Shown here in pieces: positions 9,417 through 17,935 of a stretch of DNA of 64,000 nucleotides (positions within the stretch are counted from its first letter, which is position 1; each line of letters starts with the position of its first letter). This DNA comes from Helicobacter rodentium ATCC 700285 (GTDB taxonomy: Bacteria; Campylobacterota; Campylobacteria; Campylobacterales; Helicobacteraceae). The notes under the pieces are model-generated. The model saw nothing but the letters and a program-made list of their open reading frames with translations, did no database searches and had not been told where the DNA came from. The stretch spans positions 47,317 through 111,316 of the forward strand of contig NZ_JHWC01000008.1 of the NCBI RefSeq assembly GCF_000687535.1. The letters are read 5' to 3'. The translations under genes were made by a program, and so were the position numbers.

Positions 9417-10216
9417 TTTTTAGCCACTCCAAAGAGTGTTGTTTTCACAGATTGCGGCAAAACAAATGCACTTAAATGCAAATTTGCATTGTAATAATCT
9501 AATCCCTCCAACATATCTGCGCGTTGTAATTGAATATCCGCTGTGGGATGATACACTTTAGATGCAAAAATATAGCAATCTTGTAAAGGCGACAATGGAG
9601 CAAAGCAAGGCATTTTTACCCTAAAACCTTTTAAGGATTCCAATAACTGCTTTACTTCTAAAGCATCCAATAGAATCTGTGGAGATTTTATCATTAAGAT
9701 TCCATCGTCTTTTAGCAAGGTTTGATAATCTTGAGGATTCTGCTTGGAATCTAACAACACCACAATATCATAACCTACTTTATTTCCCTCTACATTTTGC
9801 GCTAAAAACTCCTTGCTTTTTTGTGGAATCAATGTAAAATGTGAGGATTGCATCACCTCTTTATAGTGCGGCAAAAAGCTAATGAGAGATTCCAAAACCT
9901 TTAAATCAAATTGCAAAAAATCTACTTGCAAATCTTTATGTTTTAAAAACTCAAAGGCAATTTCTAAATTAAAACTTCCCACAATCAATACGCGTTTAGG
10001 CATTTTATGCGAACAAGCCGAAATATGTGCTAAAAACTCACTTTGCACACACAACAAATTCTGAAGTAACATTCCCTCCTCTAACAAAGCAATCTCACCA
10101 AAAGCAATAGAGTTAAAAAGCTCTAATGTATGCCTCTCGCCTTTGATTTCATGCAACTTACGTTCTATTTTGTATTCTTGTTGAAATTTATCATTATAGG
10201 ATTTTGTAACCCACAT
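9413..10216 (-). CDS. speE: Spermidine synthase-like protein (SpeE family)
   Basis: Resembles the short Helicobacter type of SpeE, an aminopropyltransferase making spermidine from putrescine and decarboxylated S-adenosylmethionine. The MWVTKSYNDKFQQEY start, the FGEIALLEEGMLLQN strand and the Rossmann segment VLIVGSFNLEIAFEFLKH match the H. pylori family. The ATG at 10216 is preferred over one five codons earlier, because AAGG lies 7 bases before it and it gives the family's MW start. Classical motif II glycines are altered (VGSFNLE), as in this lineage, so catalytic activity should not be taken for granted. It overlaps coaE. Confidence 0.8.
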   Translation of the reverse strand: MWVTKSYNDKFQQEYKIERKLHEIKGERHTLELFNSIAFGEIALLEEGMLLQNLLCVQSEFLAHISACSHKMPKRVLIVGSFNLEIAFEFLKHKDLQVDFLQFDLKVLESLISFLPHYKEVMQSSHFTLIPQKSKEFLAQNVEGNKVGYDIVVLLDSKQNPQDYQTLLKDDGILMIKSPQILLDALEVKQLLESLKGFRVKMPCFAPLSPLQDCYIFASKVYHPTADIQLQRADMLEGLDYYNANLHLSAFVLPQSVKTTLFGVAKN

Positions 10217-10293
10217 TCTTTTACCTTTCAATAAATCTTAAAAGCCTAAAGCCTATTGTAATTTAGGTAAAAATATCTTTAAACTTTATACTT

Positions 10294-10824
10294 TTAGTTT
10301 AATACTAGATAAAAATCCTTACCTATAAAGAAAATTTTACTCACTCCTTTGGCTTCCTCTATGACAACAATTTTTGTAGAAACATTTAAAAAATTCTGCA
10401 CCATAGTATCCTCGTGTATCATTACTTCTGGAGCACACATTTTGCGCGTCATTCCCACATTTCCAAGTTTAAGGTAATTGCCCTCTATTAAATAATCACC
10501 AAAAAAATGATTACAACCCAATGTGCCGTTAATTTTATTATTATTAAATCGCACCACAAAAGGGCTTTCCGCAGTTTGTTTTAAGACAATCGTATTGCCT
10601 TTGAGATGATAAGAATTGATTTTCCATTCCTCTTTAGATTCCAATAATTTTTTAAAATCCATCTCTTCACAATTCTTTGCCGTATTGGTTTCTTGGTTGT
10701 AGCATTGTGAAAATTGCGGGGCATTTGGAGTGGTTGCTTTTGTTGTGCCACAACCCACTAAAGCCACTGCGCTAATCGCCATTAAAGGCATACCATATTT
10801 AAAAAAACTTCTTATACTTAACAT
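10294..10824 (-). CDS. META/HslJ-domain lipoprotein
   Basis: A 176-residue predicted lipoprotein: a signal segment ending in ALVGC with the lipid-attached cysteine at residue 25. The C-terminal 110 residues fit a META (HslJ-like) domain, with WKINSYHLKG, a FNNNKINGTLGCNHFFGDYLIEG core, and MTRKMCAPEVMIHEDTMVQNFLN, the usual 'T.MAC....E..F...L' signature. HslJ-type proteins are linked to stress tolerance in other bacteria; the role here is unknown. Nine bases separate it from the SurA-like gene transcribed ahead of it. Confidence 0.8.
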   Translation of the reverse strand: MLSIRSFFKYGMPLMAISAVALVGCGTTKATTPNAPQFSQCYNQETNTAKNCEEMDFKKLLESKEEWKINSYHLKGNTIVLKQTAESPFVVRFNNNKINGTLGCNHFFGDYLIEGNYLKLGNVGMTRKMCAPEVMIHEDTMVQNFLNVSTKIVVIEEAKGVSKIFFIGKDFYLVLN

Positions 10825-10833
10825 TTTTTCTCC

Positions 10834-11703
10834 TTATCTTAAACGCACAATATTAACTTTTGCATTAGAACGCAACTTTTCAAAATATTCATAAATCAAA
10901 TAATCCTCTTTTTGCTCCATTATTTTTTGCAATACAACATTGCGAACATTATTGTAAGGCAAAAGTGCAGGATTATTCTTTGCTTGAATCAAGAATGTAA
11001 CAAATTCGTCCTCAATGGGAAAAATTGGCGTAAATCTACCAATCGCCCCTTGCGTGAAAGCATTAACTATTTGAGGGTGTAATTCTATTGTCTGCAAGAC
11101 TTCATTCGTCTTTTTGACGCTATTTGGAATCACTTTTCCATTGCTTTGAATCGTCTTTTCAAGTGCTTTATTATCCTTGCTAAAATACTTCACCACTTCA
11201 ATACTTTGTGGAATAGAAAATTCTTGTTTGTGTGTATTATAGTAATTTTCAAGCTCTTTTTCATCTACCATTCGCAAACCCTCTTGCGTAATGGATTGAT
11301 AGAGTTTTCTCTTTTGCAAATTCTGCTTAATGTTTTCTTTATAATCCTCCCAATTCCCACCATTGCCCTGAATATAATTCCTAACCTGCTCTAATGTCGC
11401 ATTCTTTTGCTTTGCAATTCTTGCAATCTCATCTTCAATCTCAATCGTATTGACGACAATATTTCTCTTTTTAATCTCTTCTTTGTGCAATCTGTCGTTA
11501 ATGAGCATATCTACTGCAATTTGTTGTGAAACTTTATCGCGTTGCTCTACTTGATACACTTCCATTAAAGTAACAGGGGAATCATTTACGAAAAATGCAA
11601 TCCCATTTACAAGAGAAGGTGCTGCAAATAAAGAACTTGCCCATAAAGCACCAAAAGCTATAAAGCATAGAAAAACTTTTGAATCTCTTTTATTTTGTGC
11701 CAT
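10834..11703 (-). CDS. Periplasmic SurA-N domain chaperone / peptidyl-prolyl isomerase-like protein
   Basis: An exported protein of 289 residues. A signal peptide ends near SSLFAAPS, followed by the SurA N-terminal pattern VNGIAFFVNDSPVTLMEVYQ and helices rich in charge (residues 40-140). A parvulin-like segment (SIPQSIEVVKYFSKDN onward) is present but poorly conserved, so isomerase activity is uncertain. Such proteins help outer-membrane proteins cross the periplasm. The downstream gene encodes a lipoprotein, consistent with envelope function. Confidence 0.8.
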   Translation of the reverse strand: MAQNKRDSKVFLCFIAFGALWASSLFAAPSLVNGIAFFVNDSPVTLMEVYQVEQRDKVSQQIAVDMLINDRLHKEEIKKRNIVVNTIEIEDEIARIAKQKNATLEQVRNYIQGNGGNWEDYKENIKQNLQKRKLYQSITQEGLRMVDEKELENYYNTHKQEFSIPQSIEVVKYFSKDNKALEKTIQSNGKVIPNSVKKTNEVLQTIELHPQIVNAFTQGAIGRFTPIFPIEDEFVTFLIQAKNNPALLPYNNVRNVVLQKIMEQKEDYLIYEYFEKLRSNAKVNIVRLR

Positions 11704-11761
11704 TCTTAATCCCTAAACCTAAATTTCTGCGCAATTCTAGCAAAATCTCTTTGGCATTTTG

Positions 11762-13138
11762 CTAAATTGCTTGGAATCTTTTTAGAACTTCTTTTAGAAT
11801 CCTATCAAATCGCACAAAGCTTTCCAAATCCATCTCCTCATTTACTGAATGTGGATGAGAAATGCTTGGTCCAATGGAGGCAAAACTAACTTTTGGGTAT
11901 TTTTGTTTCAAGATTCCACATTCAAGCCCAGCGTGAATGCTTTTTAATTCTACTTTGGGATTTTGCTCTTGCATTACTTCCCATACGCTTGTCAATAATA
12001 GGCTTTCCTCTTTCTCCCAAGGCGCATAATAATCAGATAATTTCACATCAAAGCCCAATGTTTCTAATCTAGCTTTTTCTTGTGTAATATTGTTTTGCAT
12101 TAAAGATTCTTGATTTCCGCGTCCCATTACCACAAAATTAATTTGCACTTTTTCATTCTCAATATTTTGTCGCAGAATCCCAAGATTACTAGAGAGAATA
12201 GGTGCATTATCAGAAGAAACAATCACTCCATTTTGCAAGTTTAAAATGGCTTCTAAGATTTTATCTGCATTAAAATATTTGTTATTCCTCGCTTCAAAAG
12301 TAGAAAGAGCAAAATGCGCGGAATCCTTTAAGGGTTGTTGTGTGGCTTTTTTTAAAATGTCCTTGCATTGTGCATATTTTGGTTGCGGAATCGCAACGCG
12401 CAACATTGCATTCACAGGGATAGAATTTCTTTTCTCACCCCCGCTAAATTCTACAATAAAAGCTCCATTATCCACCAAATTCTTAGCAACTTTAGCTAAT
12501 TCCAAAATCGCATTAGGAATCTTTTTGTGAATCTCAATCCCACTATGTCCGCCCTTAAATCCTTTTGTATAAATCTCTACTAGCTCACAATCTTGTGGAA
12601 TCTCAAAGGATTCCATACAAATTTTGCATTCCAAATCATAGCCTCCAGCACAGGAGCAAACCAACTCATCTATCTCTTCACTATCGCAATTTAACATATA
12701 AGGGGAGAGCAAGGGCAATGCAATATCTCTTGCGCCCAACATTCCTACTTCCTCATCTATGGTAAAGAGACATTCAAGATTAATACAATCCCTTAAAGCA
12801 AGTAACATACACGCCAAAGCTGCCCCATTATCTGCCCCCAAACTAGAATCCTCTGCACACAAAAAATCTTTATTTTGACTCTTTTTGAATTTTGGCTTTA
12901 CTTCAAATTCCGCAGATTCCCCCACATAAACCATATCATAATGCCCTTGCAAACAAATCTTGGGTGTGCCTTTAGAGCATAGCACATTACCTATTGTATC
13001 ACACTGCACTTTTGCGCCAAATTTCTGTGCCTCTTTGATAATCCATTCCTTTAAAGCTTGTGTTTTAAAACTTGCGTGCGGAATCGCACAAATCTCTAAA
13101 AACACTTTTAAAGGCTCAAATTTTTCATATTTTTGCAT
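11762..13138 (-). CDS. pepD: Aminoacyl-histidine dipeptidase (M20 family)
   Basis: Cytoplasmic metallo-dipeptidase of 458 residues. The metal site motifs are LQGHYDMV (HxD), GADNGAALA (bridging aspartate), DEEVGMLGA (general base and ligand glutamates), LNCDSEE, and a C-terminal HPHSVNEEM. The lid domain lies between, starting at GGHSGIEIHKKIPNAI. This is the PepD rather than the PepT pattern. The ATG has AAGGA. It likely recycles Xaa-His and other dipeptides as amino acid sources. Confidence 0.92.
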   Translation of the reverse strand: MQKYEKFEPLKVFLEICAIPHASFKTQALKEWIIKEAQKFGAKVQCDTIGNVLCSKGTPKICLQGHYDMVYVGESAEFEVKPKFKKSQNKDFLCAEDSSLGADNGAALACMLLALRDCINLECLFTIDEEVGMLGARDIALPLLSPYMLNCDSEEIDELVCSCAGGYDLECKICMESFEIPQDCELVEIYTKGFKGGHSGIEIHKKIPNAILELAKVAKNLVDNGAFIVEFSGGEKRNSIPVNAMLRVAIPQPKYAQCKDILKKATQQPLKDSAHFALSTFEARNNKYFNADKILEAILNLQNGVIVSSDNAPILSSNLGILRQNIENEKVQINFVVMGRGNQESLMQNNITQEKARLETLGFDVKLSDYYAPWEKEESLLLTSVWEVMQEQNPKVELKSIHAGLECGILKQKYPKVSFASIGPSISHPHSVNEEMDLESFVRFDRILKEVLKRFQAI

Positions 13139-13147
13139 TATTTTTCC

Positions 13148-13834
13148 TTACTGATGTTTTTTACAATACTCTACAATCTTGCCGTGAAATCTTGCGAACA
13201 ATAGATTCATAGGAATCTCTAGCCCATAAAGTGCGCAAACCTTATCGTAATGTTCTCTTACTCCACTACTTAACCAATCCTGCAAATCCTCATAAGATTC
13301 CAAAGTATAGCCATAGGTTTGGAGCAACTTAAAAGTATAAGCATCTGCCACCATTACTTCTCGCCCCAAGCCATAGCACAAAATTGCATCGCAGGTTTCC
13401 ATTCCAATTCCTTTTTGAGACAAAAGCCATTCGCGCGAAACTTGCATACAAAAATTTGCATAATCCCCAAAATCTTTTAAAATATTTTGACATATTTTTT
13501 GGATTCTTGTTGCTTTTTGACGATAGAATCCTACATTTTGCACCAAAACTTGCAAAGCAGAATTTGGAATCTTGCTTAAAGATTCCAAATCCAATATCTC
13601 TTGATTTCTTAATTTTTCTAATGCGATAGAGACTTGCTCCCAACGCGTATTTTGCACTAAAATTGCTCCAATTAACACTTCAAAGCTCAAAGCATTAGGC
13701 CACCACCATAAATTCTTTTGGTATTCCAACTCCGCAATACAAGAAATTTGAGGAATATTCGGTAATAAATTTTGCATTTTAAGATATTTTAATAACTCAT
13801 AACTATTTGCAATCTCTATTCTTTCCCCGCTCAT
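13148..13834 (-). CDS. magIII: Endonuclease III-family DNA glycosylase, MagIII-like
   Basis: A 228-residue HhH-GPD glycosylase. The helix-hairpin-helix is SQKGIGMETCDAILCYGLG, with a catalytic aspartate in VADAYTFKLL. The C-terminal four-cysteine iron-sulfur loop of Nth is missing. This layout, including the N-terminal WWWPNALSFEVLIGAILVQNT, matches H. pylori MagIII, a 3-methyladenine DNA glycosylase. It likely starts base-excision repair of alkylated bases. The start codon overlaps the stop of rarA upstream, so the two repair genes form a unit. Confidence 0.85.
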   Translation of the reverse strand: MSGERIEIANSYELLKYLKMQNLLPNIPQISCIAELEYQKNLWWWPNALSFEVLIGAILVQNTRWEQVSIALEKLRNQEILDLESLSKIPNSALQVLVQNVGFYRQKATRIQKICQNILKDFGDYANFCMQVSREWLLSQKGIGMETCDAILCYGLGREVMVADAYTFKLLQTYGYTLESYEDLQDWLSSGVREHYDKVCALYGLEIPMNLLFARFHGKIVEYCKKHQ

Positions 13835-15003
13835 TCTTTGCTTTCCTTTCCTTTAATCTTATCTAGCCATTCCTTGAGGGTTTTTTCAAATCCTTTAGGT
13901 AACCACTCCACAAATTTTAAATCTTTATTTAAATATTTTTGTTCTACAAAGCCTCCAAAATCGTGGGGATAAAGATAATTTTTGTGGAATTGCAAAATAT
14001 GGGGTGGAATTGGCTCGTTGGGGTTTTTTTCAACATAAGAAATCGCCTTATCAATCGCACAATAAGCACTATTGGACTTAGGCGAAGCACTAAGATAAAT
14101 CACACATTGGGCTAAGAGAATCCTAGCCTCTGGATAACCAATTTTTGCAACGCTTTGCATTGTGGAATTAGCTAAATTTAAGGCATTGGGATTAGCATTT
14201 CCAATATCCTCACTTGCTAAAATCACGAGGCGGCGCGCGATAAATTCAGGGTTTTCTCCTCCCGCAATCAAACGCGCAAGATAATAAATCGCTGCGTTTT
14301 CATCGCTTCCACGAATGCTTTTAATCATTGCCGAGATAAGATTATAATGCGTATCTAACTCGCTTGTGCCACTTAGGCTTGTCTTGCGAAAAGATTCTAA
14401 AAGCCCTATATTTAAAGGCAAATCCGTGCTTAACGCACAATCAAGCAGATTCAACATCGCCCTTGCATCTCCTCCGCTTGTTTGGATTAAAAAGTCTTTT
14501 ACCTCCGCTTTTAGCGTATAGGATTCTAAAATTTTTTCTAAATCCTCTTGGCTTAAAGGATAAAATTCAAACACCATAGAACGCGAACGAATCGCTTGAG
14601 TAAGAGCAAAATAGGGATTCTCTGTGGAAGCTCCCAAAAGCAAGGCTTGATTGTTTTCCATAACGGGCAAAAGCATTTCTTGCTGTGTTTTGCTCAAACG
14701 ATGCACTTCATCAATAAAAATGAGGGGTTTTTGTAGAGTATGATGATGAGTTTTTAGGATTCCACGCAAATCCTCTGCCTTAAAATTTGTGGCATTTAGA
14801 GGATAGAAGGGATAATCCATTGCTTTAGCAATCAGCATTGCCGCGCTTGTTTTACCGCTTCCCGGAGGTCCAAAGAAAAAGCTATGGGGAATCTTACGCG
14901 ACAAAATCAAGCGCATAAAAGGTGCATTTTCTCCAAAAAGATGGGATTGTCCGATAAAATCTTGAAAACTTTTAGGTCTTTTATTGTATGCTAAGTTTTT
15001 CAT
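13831..15003 (-). CDS. rarA: Replication-associated recombination AAA+ ATPase RarA (MgsA)
   Basis: ATPase acting at stalled replication forks. Walker A is GPPGSGKTSAAM and Walker B is LIFIDEVHRLSK, followed by sensor 1 (LLLGASTENP) and an arginine finger region (AIRSRSMVFEFYPL). The C-terminal tetramer/MgsA region includes DENAAIYYLARLIAGGENPEFIARR. The start at 15003 (MKNLAYNKRPKSFQDFIGQ) replaces a longer frame that begins 33 codons earlier with non-conserved residues. The total of 390 residues is typical. Confidence 0.93.
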   Translation of the reverse strand: MKNLAYNKRPKSFQDFIGQSHLFGENAPFMRLILSRKIPHSFFFGPPGSGKTSAAMLIAKAMDYPFYPLNATNFKAEDLRGILKTHHHTLQKPLIFIDEVHRLSKTQQEMLLPVMENNQALLLGASTENPYFALTQAIRSRSMVFEFYPLSQEDLEKILESYTLKAEVKDFLIQTSGGDARAMLNLLDCALSTDLPLNIGLLESFRKTSLSGTSELDTHYNLISAMIKSIRGSDENAAIYYLARLIAGGENPEFIARRLVILASEDIGNANPNALNLANSTMQSVAKIGYPEARILLAQCVIYLSASPKSNSAYCAIDKAISYVEKNPNEPIPPHILQFHKNYLYPHDFGGFVEQKYLNKDLKFVEWLPKGFEKTLKEWLDKIKGKESKE

Positions 15004-15025
15004 TTTTACTCTTTTAAGGAAAAGT

Positions 15026-15115
15026 ATGTCAAAGTTTATTCCTTTATTGTTAGGATTTTTCGCTGCCTTTATGGTGCTTTTTATGATGTATGGCACAGAC
15101 AATCCTGTGTTTTAG
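15026..15115 (+). CDS. Small single-helix membrane protein, 29 residues
   Basis: A short frame divergent from rarA: ATG at 15026, TAG at 15113-15115. A strong ribosome site (TAAGGA) stands 6 bases before the ATG. The product begins MSKF, has a continuous hydrophobic helix from about residue 5 to 21, and ends in a short polar tail (YGTDNPVF). The combination of good ribosome site, intact short frame and clean transmembrane pattern argues for a real microprotein. I do not recognise a named family. A TATGCT upstream inside rarA could serve as -10. Confidence 0.5.
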   Translation: MSKFIPLLLGFFAAFMVLFMMYGTDNPVF

Positions 15116-15222
15116 CAAGATTAACTATTGTTATTTATTTAGACTTTTTGTGGTTTTGCCTATTTTAAAAGGGGGATTATAATACATATTCCATTAAAGA
15201 TTCTCTACTTAAACAAAAAACT

Positions 15223-15897
15223 TTATAGCCCACCAAAGCGACGATTCCTTTGGTGAAATTCTGTAAGCATAGAAGCCAATTCTTGTGTGCTAAAATTAGG
15301 CCACAAAGTTTGGGTAAAAAACAGCTCTGCATACGCACTCTGCCACAAAAGAAAGTTTGAAAGTCGCATTTCTCCCCCTGTGCGCACGAGCATATCTACA
15401 TCTGGGATTCCCTTTGTATCTAGCATTTGAGCAATTTCCCCTTCTTGCACTTGTTGCAAATCTCCTTTTTGGCTTAATTGTATAAATGCGCGTCTTAATT
15501 CATCTTTTGCGCCATAATTTAACGCCAAAATCTGCGTTAGCCCATTGCATTTCTCCTGTGTTTGCTCCTCTAAAGATTTGATTTCTTGTTGTAGCTCTAA
15601 ACTTAATTTACTAAGATCTCCAATGCTTTTAAAGACGATATTGGATTCCAAATAAGTTTGTCGCTCCTTTACTAAATATTCCCCTAAAAGCTTCATCAAA
15701 TATTCTACTTCCGCTTTGGGACGTTTCCAATTTTCGGTAGAAAAAGCATAAAGACTCAAATACTTTATACCGCTTTTTGCGCAAAATTCTGTAATTTCTC
15801 GGATCTTCTTTGCACCCTCTTTATGACCAAAAATACGAGGTTGTAGGTGCTTTTTTGCCCATCTGCCATTGCCGTCCATAATAAGCGCAAGATGCAT
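15223..15897 (-). CDS. uppS: Undecaprenyl diphosphate synthase
   Basis: cis-Prenyltransferase that makes the C55 lipid carrier for peptidoglycan and LPS. The catalytic aspartate is in the first motif LIMDGNGRWA, with GHKEGA, then SLYAFSTENWKRP, and the C-terminal RTGGEMRLSNFLLWQSAYAE that binds diphosphate. 224 residues, slightly short but complete. It abuts the preceding hypothetical gene with no gap, as in C. jejuni where coaBC, a hypothetical gene and uppS are adjacent. Confidence 0.95.
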   Translation of the reverse strand: MHLALIMDGNGRWAKKHLQPRIFGHKEGAKKIREITEFCAKSGIKYLSLYAFSTENWKRPKAEVEYLMKLLGEYLVKERQTYLESNIVFKSIGDLSKLSLELQQEIKSLEEQTQEKCNGLTQILALNYGAKDELRRAFIQLSQKGDLQQVQEGEIAQMLDTKGIPDVDMLVRTGGEMRLSNFLLWQSAYAELFFTQTLWPNFSTQELASMLTEFHQRNRRFGGL

Positions 15898-16656
15898 TTA
15901 GCCCTCTAAATCCAACAAAGAATTACTAAAGTCATACAAAGGCACGATTCCGCTATCTACACTAATATTGGTTTCACGAATAAACTCAAGCTCCTTTAGA
16001 TTCTCGCGCAACAAACGCGCCACCCCCTCATACATCACGCTAATATCTAACCGCACACCCTCTTTGAAATTCCAAAGTAAGCCCCAAGTAGCACCGAGAT
16101 TTGCAAAGACAGAATAAAACTCTAAACATTCCTGCTCACCTATTCGTTTTTTTCTTAACTGCATTAAACCATCCTTGCTCTCATCATCATAATGCAAAGG
16201 AATCGTGAGAACTTTCTGTTTCAATGACATTAGCATATGGCTCAAAAATGCAAATTCCCACCTAGATTCCGCATTTGCCAAACGATCACTCAAAAACCCT
16301 TTCATTACATCAAAGGGATTCTCTCCTCTTAAAAACTCCTGCATTGCCTCGCTACTAAGTTTGAGTGGGACATTTTGCTCTTTTAGCAAATCGGGTTGCT
16401 TGATAAGATTAGAAAGAGTGATTCCACCTGCGCTTCCACGCGCCATTTGAGCCCAATATTTTCCCCCAATCTCTAGTTCTTTTAGGCTTTTTGTCTCCAT
16501 TGCTATATTACCAACTTTTAGCATATAGCGGATTCCTTGCATTTTTTCCATTACTTCTAATCTCATCGGGAGTGAGGCATTAAACTGCGTAGGTTTATTT
16601 GCGGAGTTTTGTAATGTATTTTGCACTTGTGCAAGTTGGCTTAGTTGCTTTATCAT
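15898..16656 (-). CDS. Conserved hypothetical protein between coaBC and uppS
   Basis: A 252-residue soluble protein without signal peptide or membrane helices. Its C-terminal half (ESRWEFAFLSHMLMSLKQKVLTIPLHYDD, then a predicted strand-rich section LEFYSVFANLGATWGLLWNFKEGVRLDISVMYEG) looks like a compact domain. I do not recognise a named family. Its position between coaBC and uppS seems to be kept in Campylobacter. Its start overlaps the coaBC stop by four bases and its stop touches uppS, so it is part of that operon. Confidence 0.75.
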   Translation of the reverse strand: MIKQLSQLAQVQNTLQNSANKPTQFNASLPMRLEVMEKMQGIRYMLKVGNIAMETKSLKELEIGGKYWAQMARGSAGGITLSNLIKQPDLLKEQNVPLKLSSEAMQEFLRGENPFDVMKGFLSDRLANAESRWEFAFLSHMLMSLKQKVLTIPLHYDDESKDGLMQLRKKRIGEQECLEFYSVFANLGATWGLLWNFKEGVRLDISVMYEGVARLLRENLKELEFIRETNISVDSGIVPLYDFSNSLLDLEG

Positions 16657-17927
16657 AAGTTTTTTGCCTGTTGTAAAATTTTAAAGGCTAAACTGAATTT
16701 ATCGCAAAATCCCAAATCCACAACAGAGGAATCTTGTATCCAAAAAATTTGATTCTGCTGGGATTCTAGTGGATTTTTGGATTCTGTAATCGTATTCAAG
16801 CAAATTGCGTCTATTTGTTTTTGCCTTAGTGCATTTTGTGCATTTTGCAAACTAACTTCCTCATTTGCTTGTGATTCTAGTTTGAAACCAATCGTTTTTT
16901 GCACTTTGGGCAATGTGGCTAAAATATCTTTGTTTTCTTGCAATTGCAGATTCCACACTTCGCCAATTTCTTGTTTTTTGAGCTTACCATGTGCTTTTTT
17001 AGGGAGATAATCACTAATTGCCGCATTCATAAACAAAAAAGATTGTTTTGATTTACAAAATGGGCTTTTCTGCCAAGAGAGAATCGCATTGAAAAAATCC
17101 TCGCTAGATTCCACTTCTTTAATGTTTATATCCAAAGGTAAAGGATAAGGCATTTTTGAACTAATAAAATAAACATTTGCACCCAAAAAATAAGCGGCTA
17201 ACGCCAACGATGATCCCATTTTGCCACTAGAAAAGTTAGATAAATAGCGCACATCATCTATTGCTTCCTTGCTCCCACCACCACTTACGCATACAGCACA
17301 ATTTTCCCAAAAAGAGTTCTTTAATAAAGCGCGTAAAAGGTTAAATACAATCTCTAAGGGATCTGCTAATGCACCATATCCATTTGTTCCACACGCAAGT
17401 TCTTTTACTTGTGGAGGAATGACAAAATGCGAACCATATTCCTTAAGAATTTTGTTCAAAGAAGTTGTAGAATTATTCAGCATTACACTATTTGCAGCAG
17501 GTGCAACAAGTTTAATTTTATCAAACGCTAAAAAGCTTTCCAATAAAACATTATCTGCGATTCCATTTGCAATTTTATTAAAAGTATTCGCAGTGCTTGG
17601 TGCAATTAAAAACACATCTCCCCAAGTTGCAAGCTCAATATGGTTGCAGGGATTCTGTCCCCAACTTTGCGTCTCTTGTGTCAAAACCTGATGATGTGAA
17701 ATTGCCTCAAAAAGCAAGGGTTTAATAAACTCCTGTGCGCTTTGGCTCATCACTACGCGCACACTTGCGCCTAATTTTTGCAAGATTCTAATAATCTCCA
17801 AAGACTTGTAAATCGCAACACTTCCACAGACGCCTAAAATAACCTTTTTGTCTTTCAAGAGTTTTGGTAGAGATTCTACAAAGTCCATTTTTTGGGTTGA
17901 TTCTATCTTGTTGATTTCTGATTCCAT
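16653..17927 (-). CDS. coaBC: Bifunctional phosphopantothenoylcysteine decarboxylase / phosphopantothenate-cysteine ligase
   Basis: Two consecutive steps of coenzyme A synthesis. The N-terminal CoaC flavodoxin-like half (residues 30-205) has GVCGSVAIYKSLEIIRIL, the FMN-site APSTANTFNKIANGIADN and ELACGTNGYGALADP with the active cysteine. The C-terminal CoaB half has VSGGGSKEAIDDVRYLSNFSSGKMG and FMNAAISDYLP. The ATG at 17927 is chosen because AGGAG stands 5 bases before it; a GTG two codons earlier is also possible. Confidence 0.92.
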   Translation of the reverse strand: MESEINKIESTQKMDFVESLPKLLKDKKVILGVCGSVAIYKSLEIIRILQKLGASVRVVMSQSAQEFIKPLLFEAISHHQVLTQETQSWGQNPCNHIELATWGDVFLIAPSTANTFNKIANGIADNVLLESFLAFDKIKLVAPAANSVMLNNSTTSLNKILKEYGSHFVIPPQVKELACGTNGYGALADPLEIVFNLLRALLKNSFWENCAVCVSGGGSKEAIDDVRYLSNFSSGKMGSSLALAAYFLGANVYFISSKMPYPLPLDINIKEVESSEDFFNAILSWQKSPFCKSKQSFLFMNAAISDYLPKKAHGKLKKQEIGEVWNLQLQENKDILATLPKVQKTIGFKLESQANEEVSLQNAQNALRQKQIDAICLNTITESKNPLESQQNQIFWIQDSSVVDLGFCDKFSLAFKILQQAKNL

Positions 17928-17935
17928 TCCCACTC

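Noticed and set aside
13329..13643. Alternative long frames inside the MagIII gene on both strands
   Set aside because: The MagIII frame has clear HhH-GPD motifs; the others are shadows without homology.
15176..15183. Perfect ATTATAAT between uppS and the 29-residue gene
   Set aside because: Palindromic, so direction is undefined, and no gene starts at a sensible distance on either strand; not called as a promoter.
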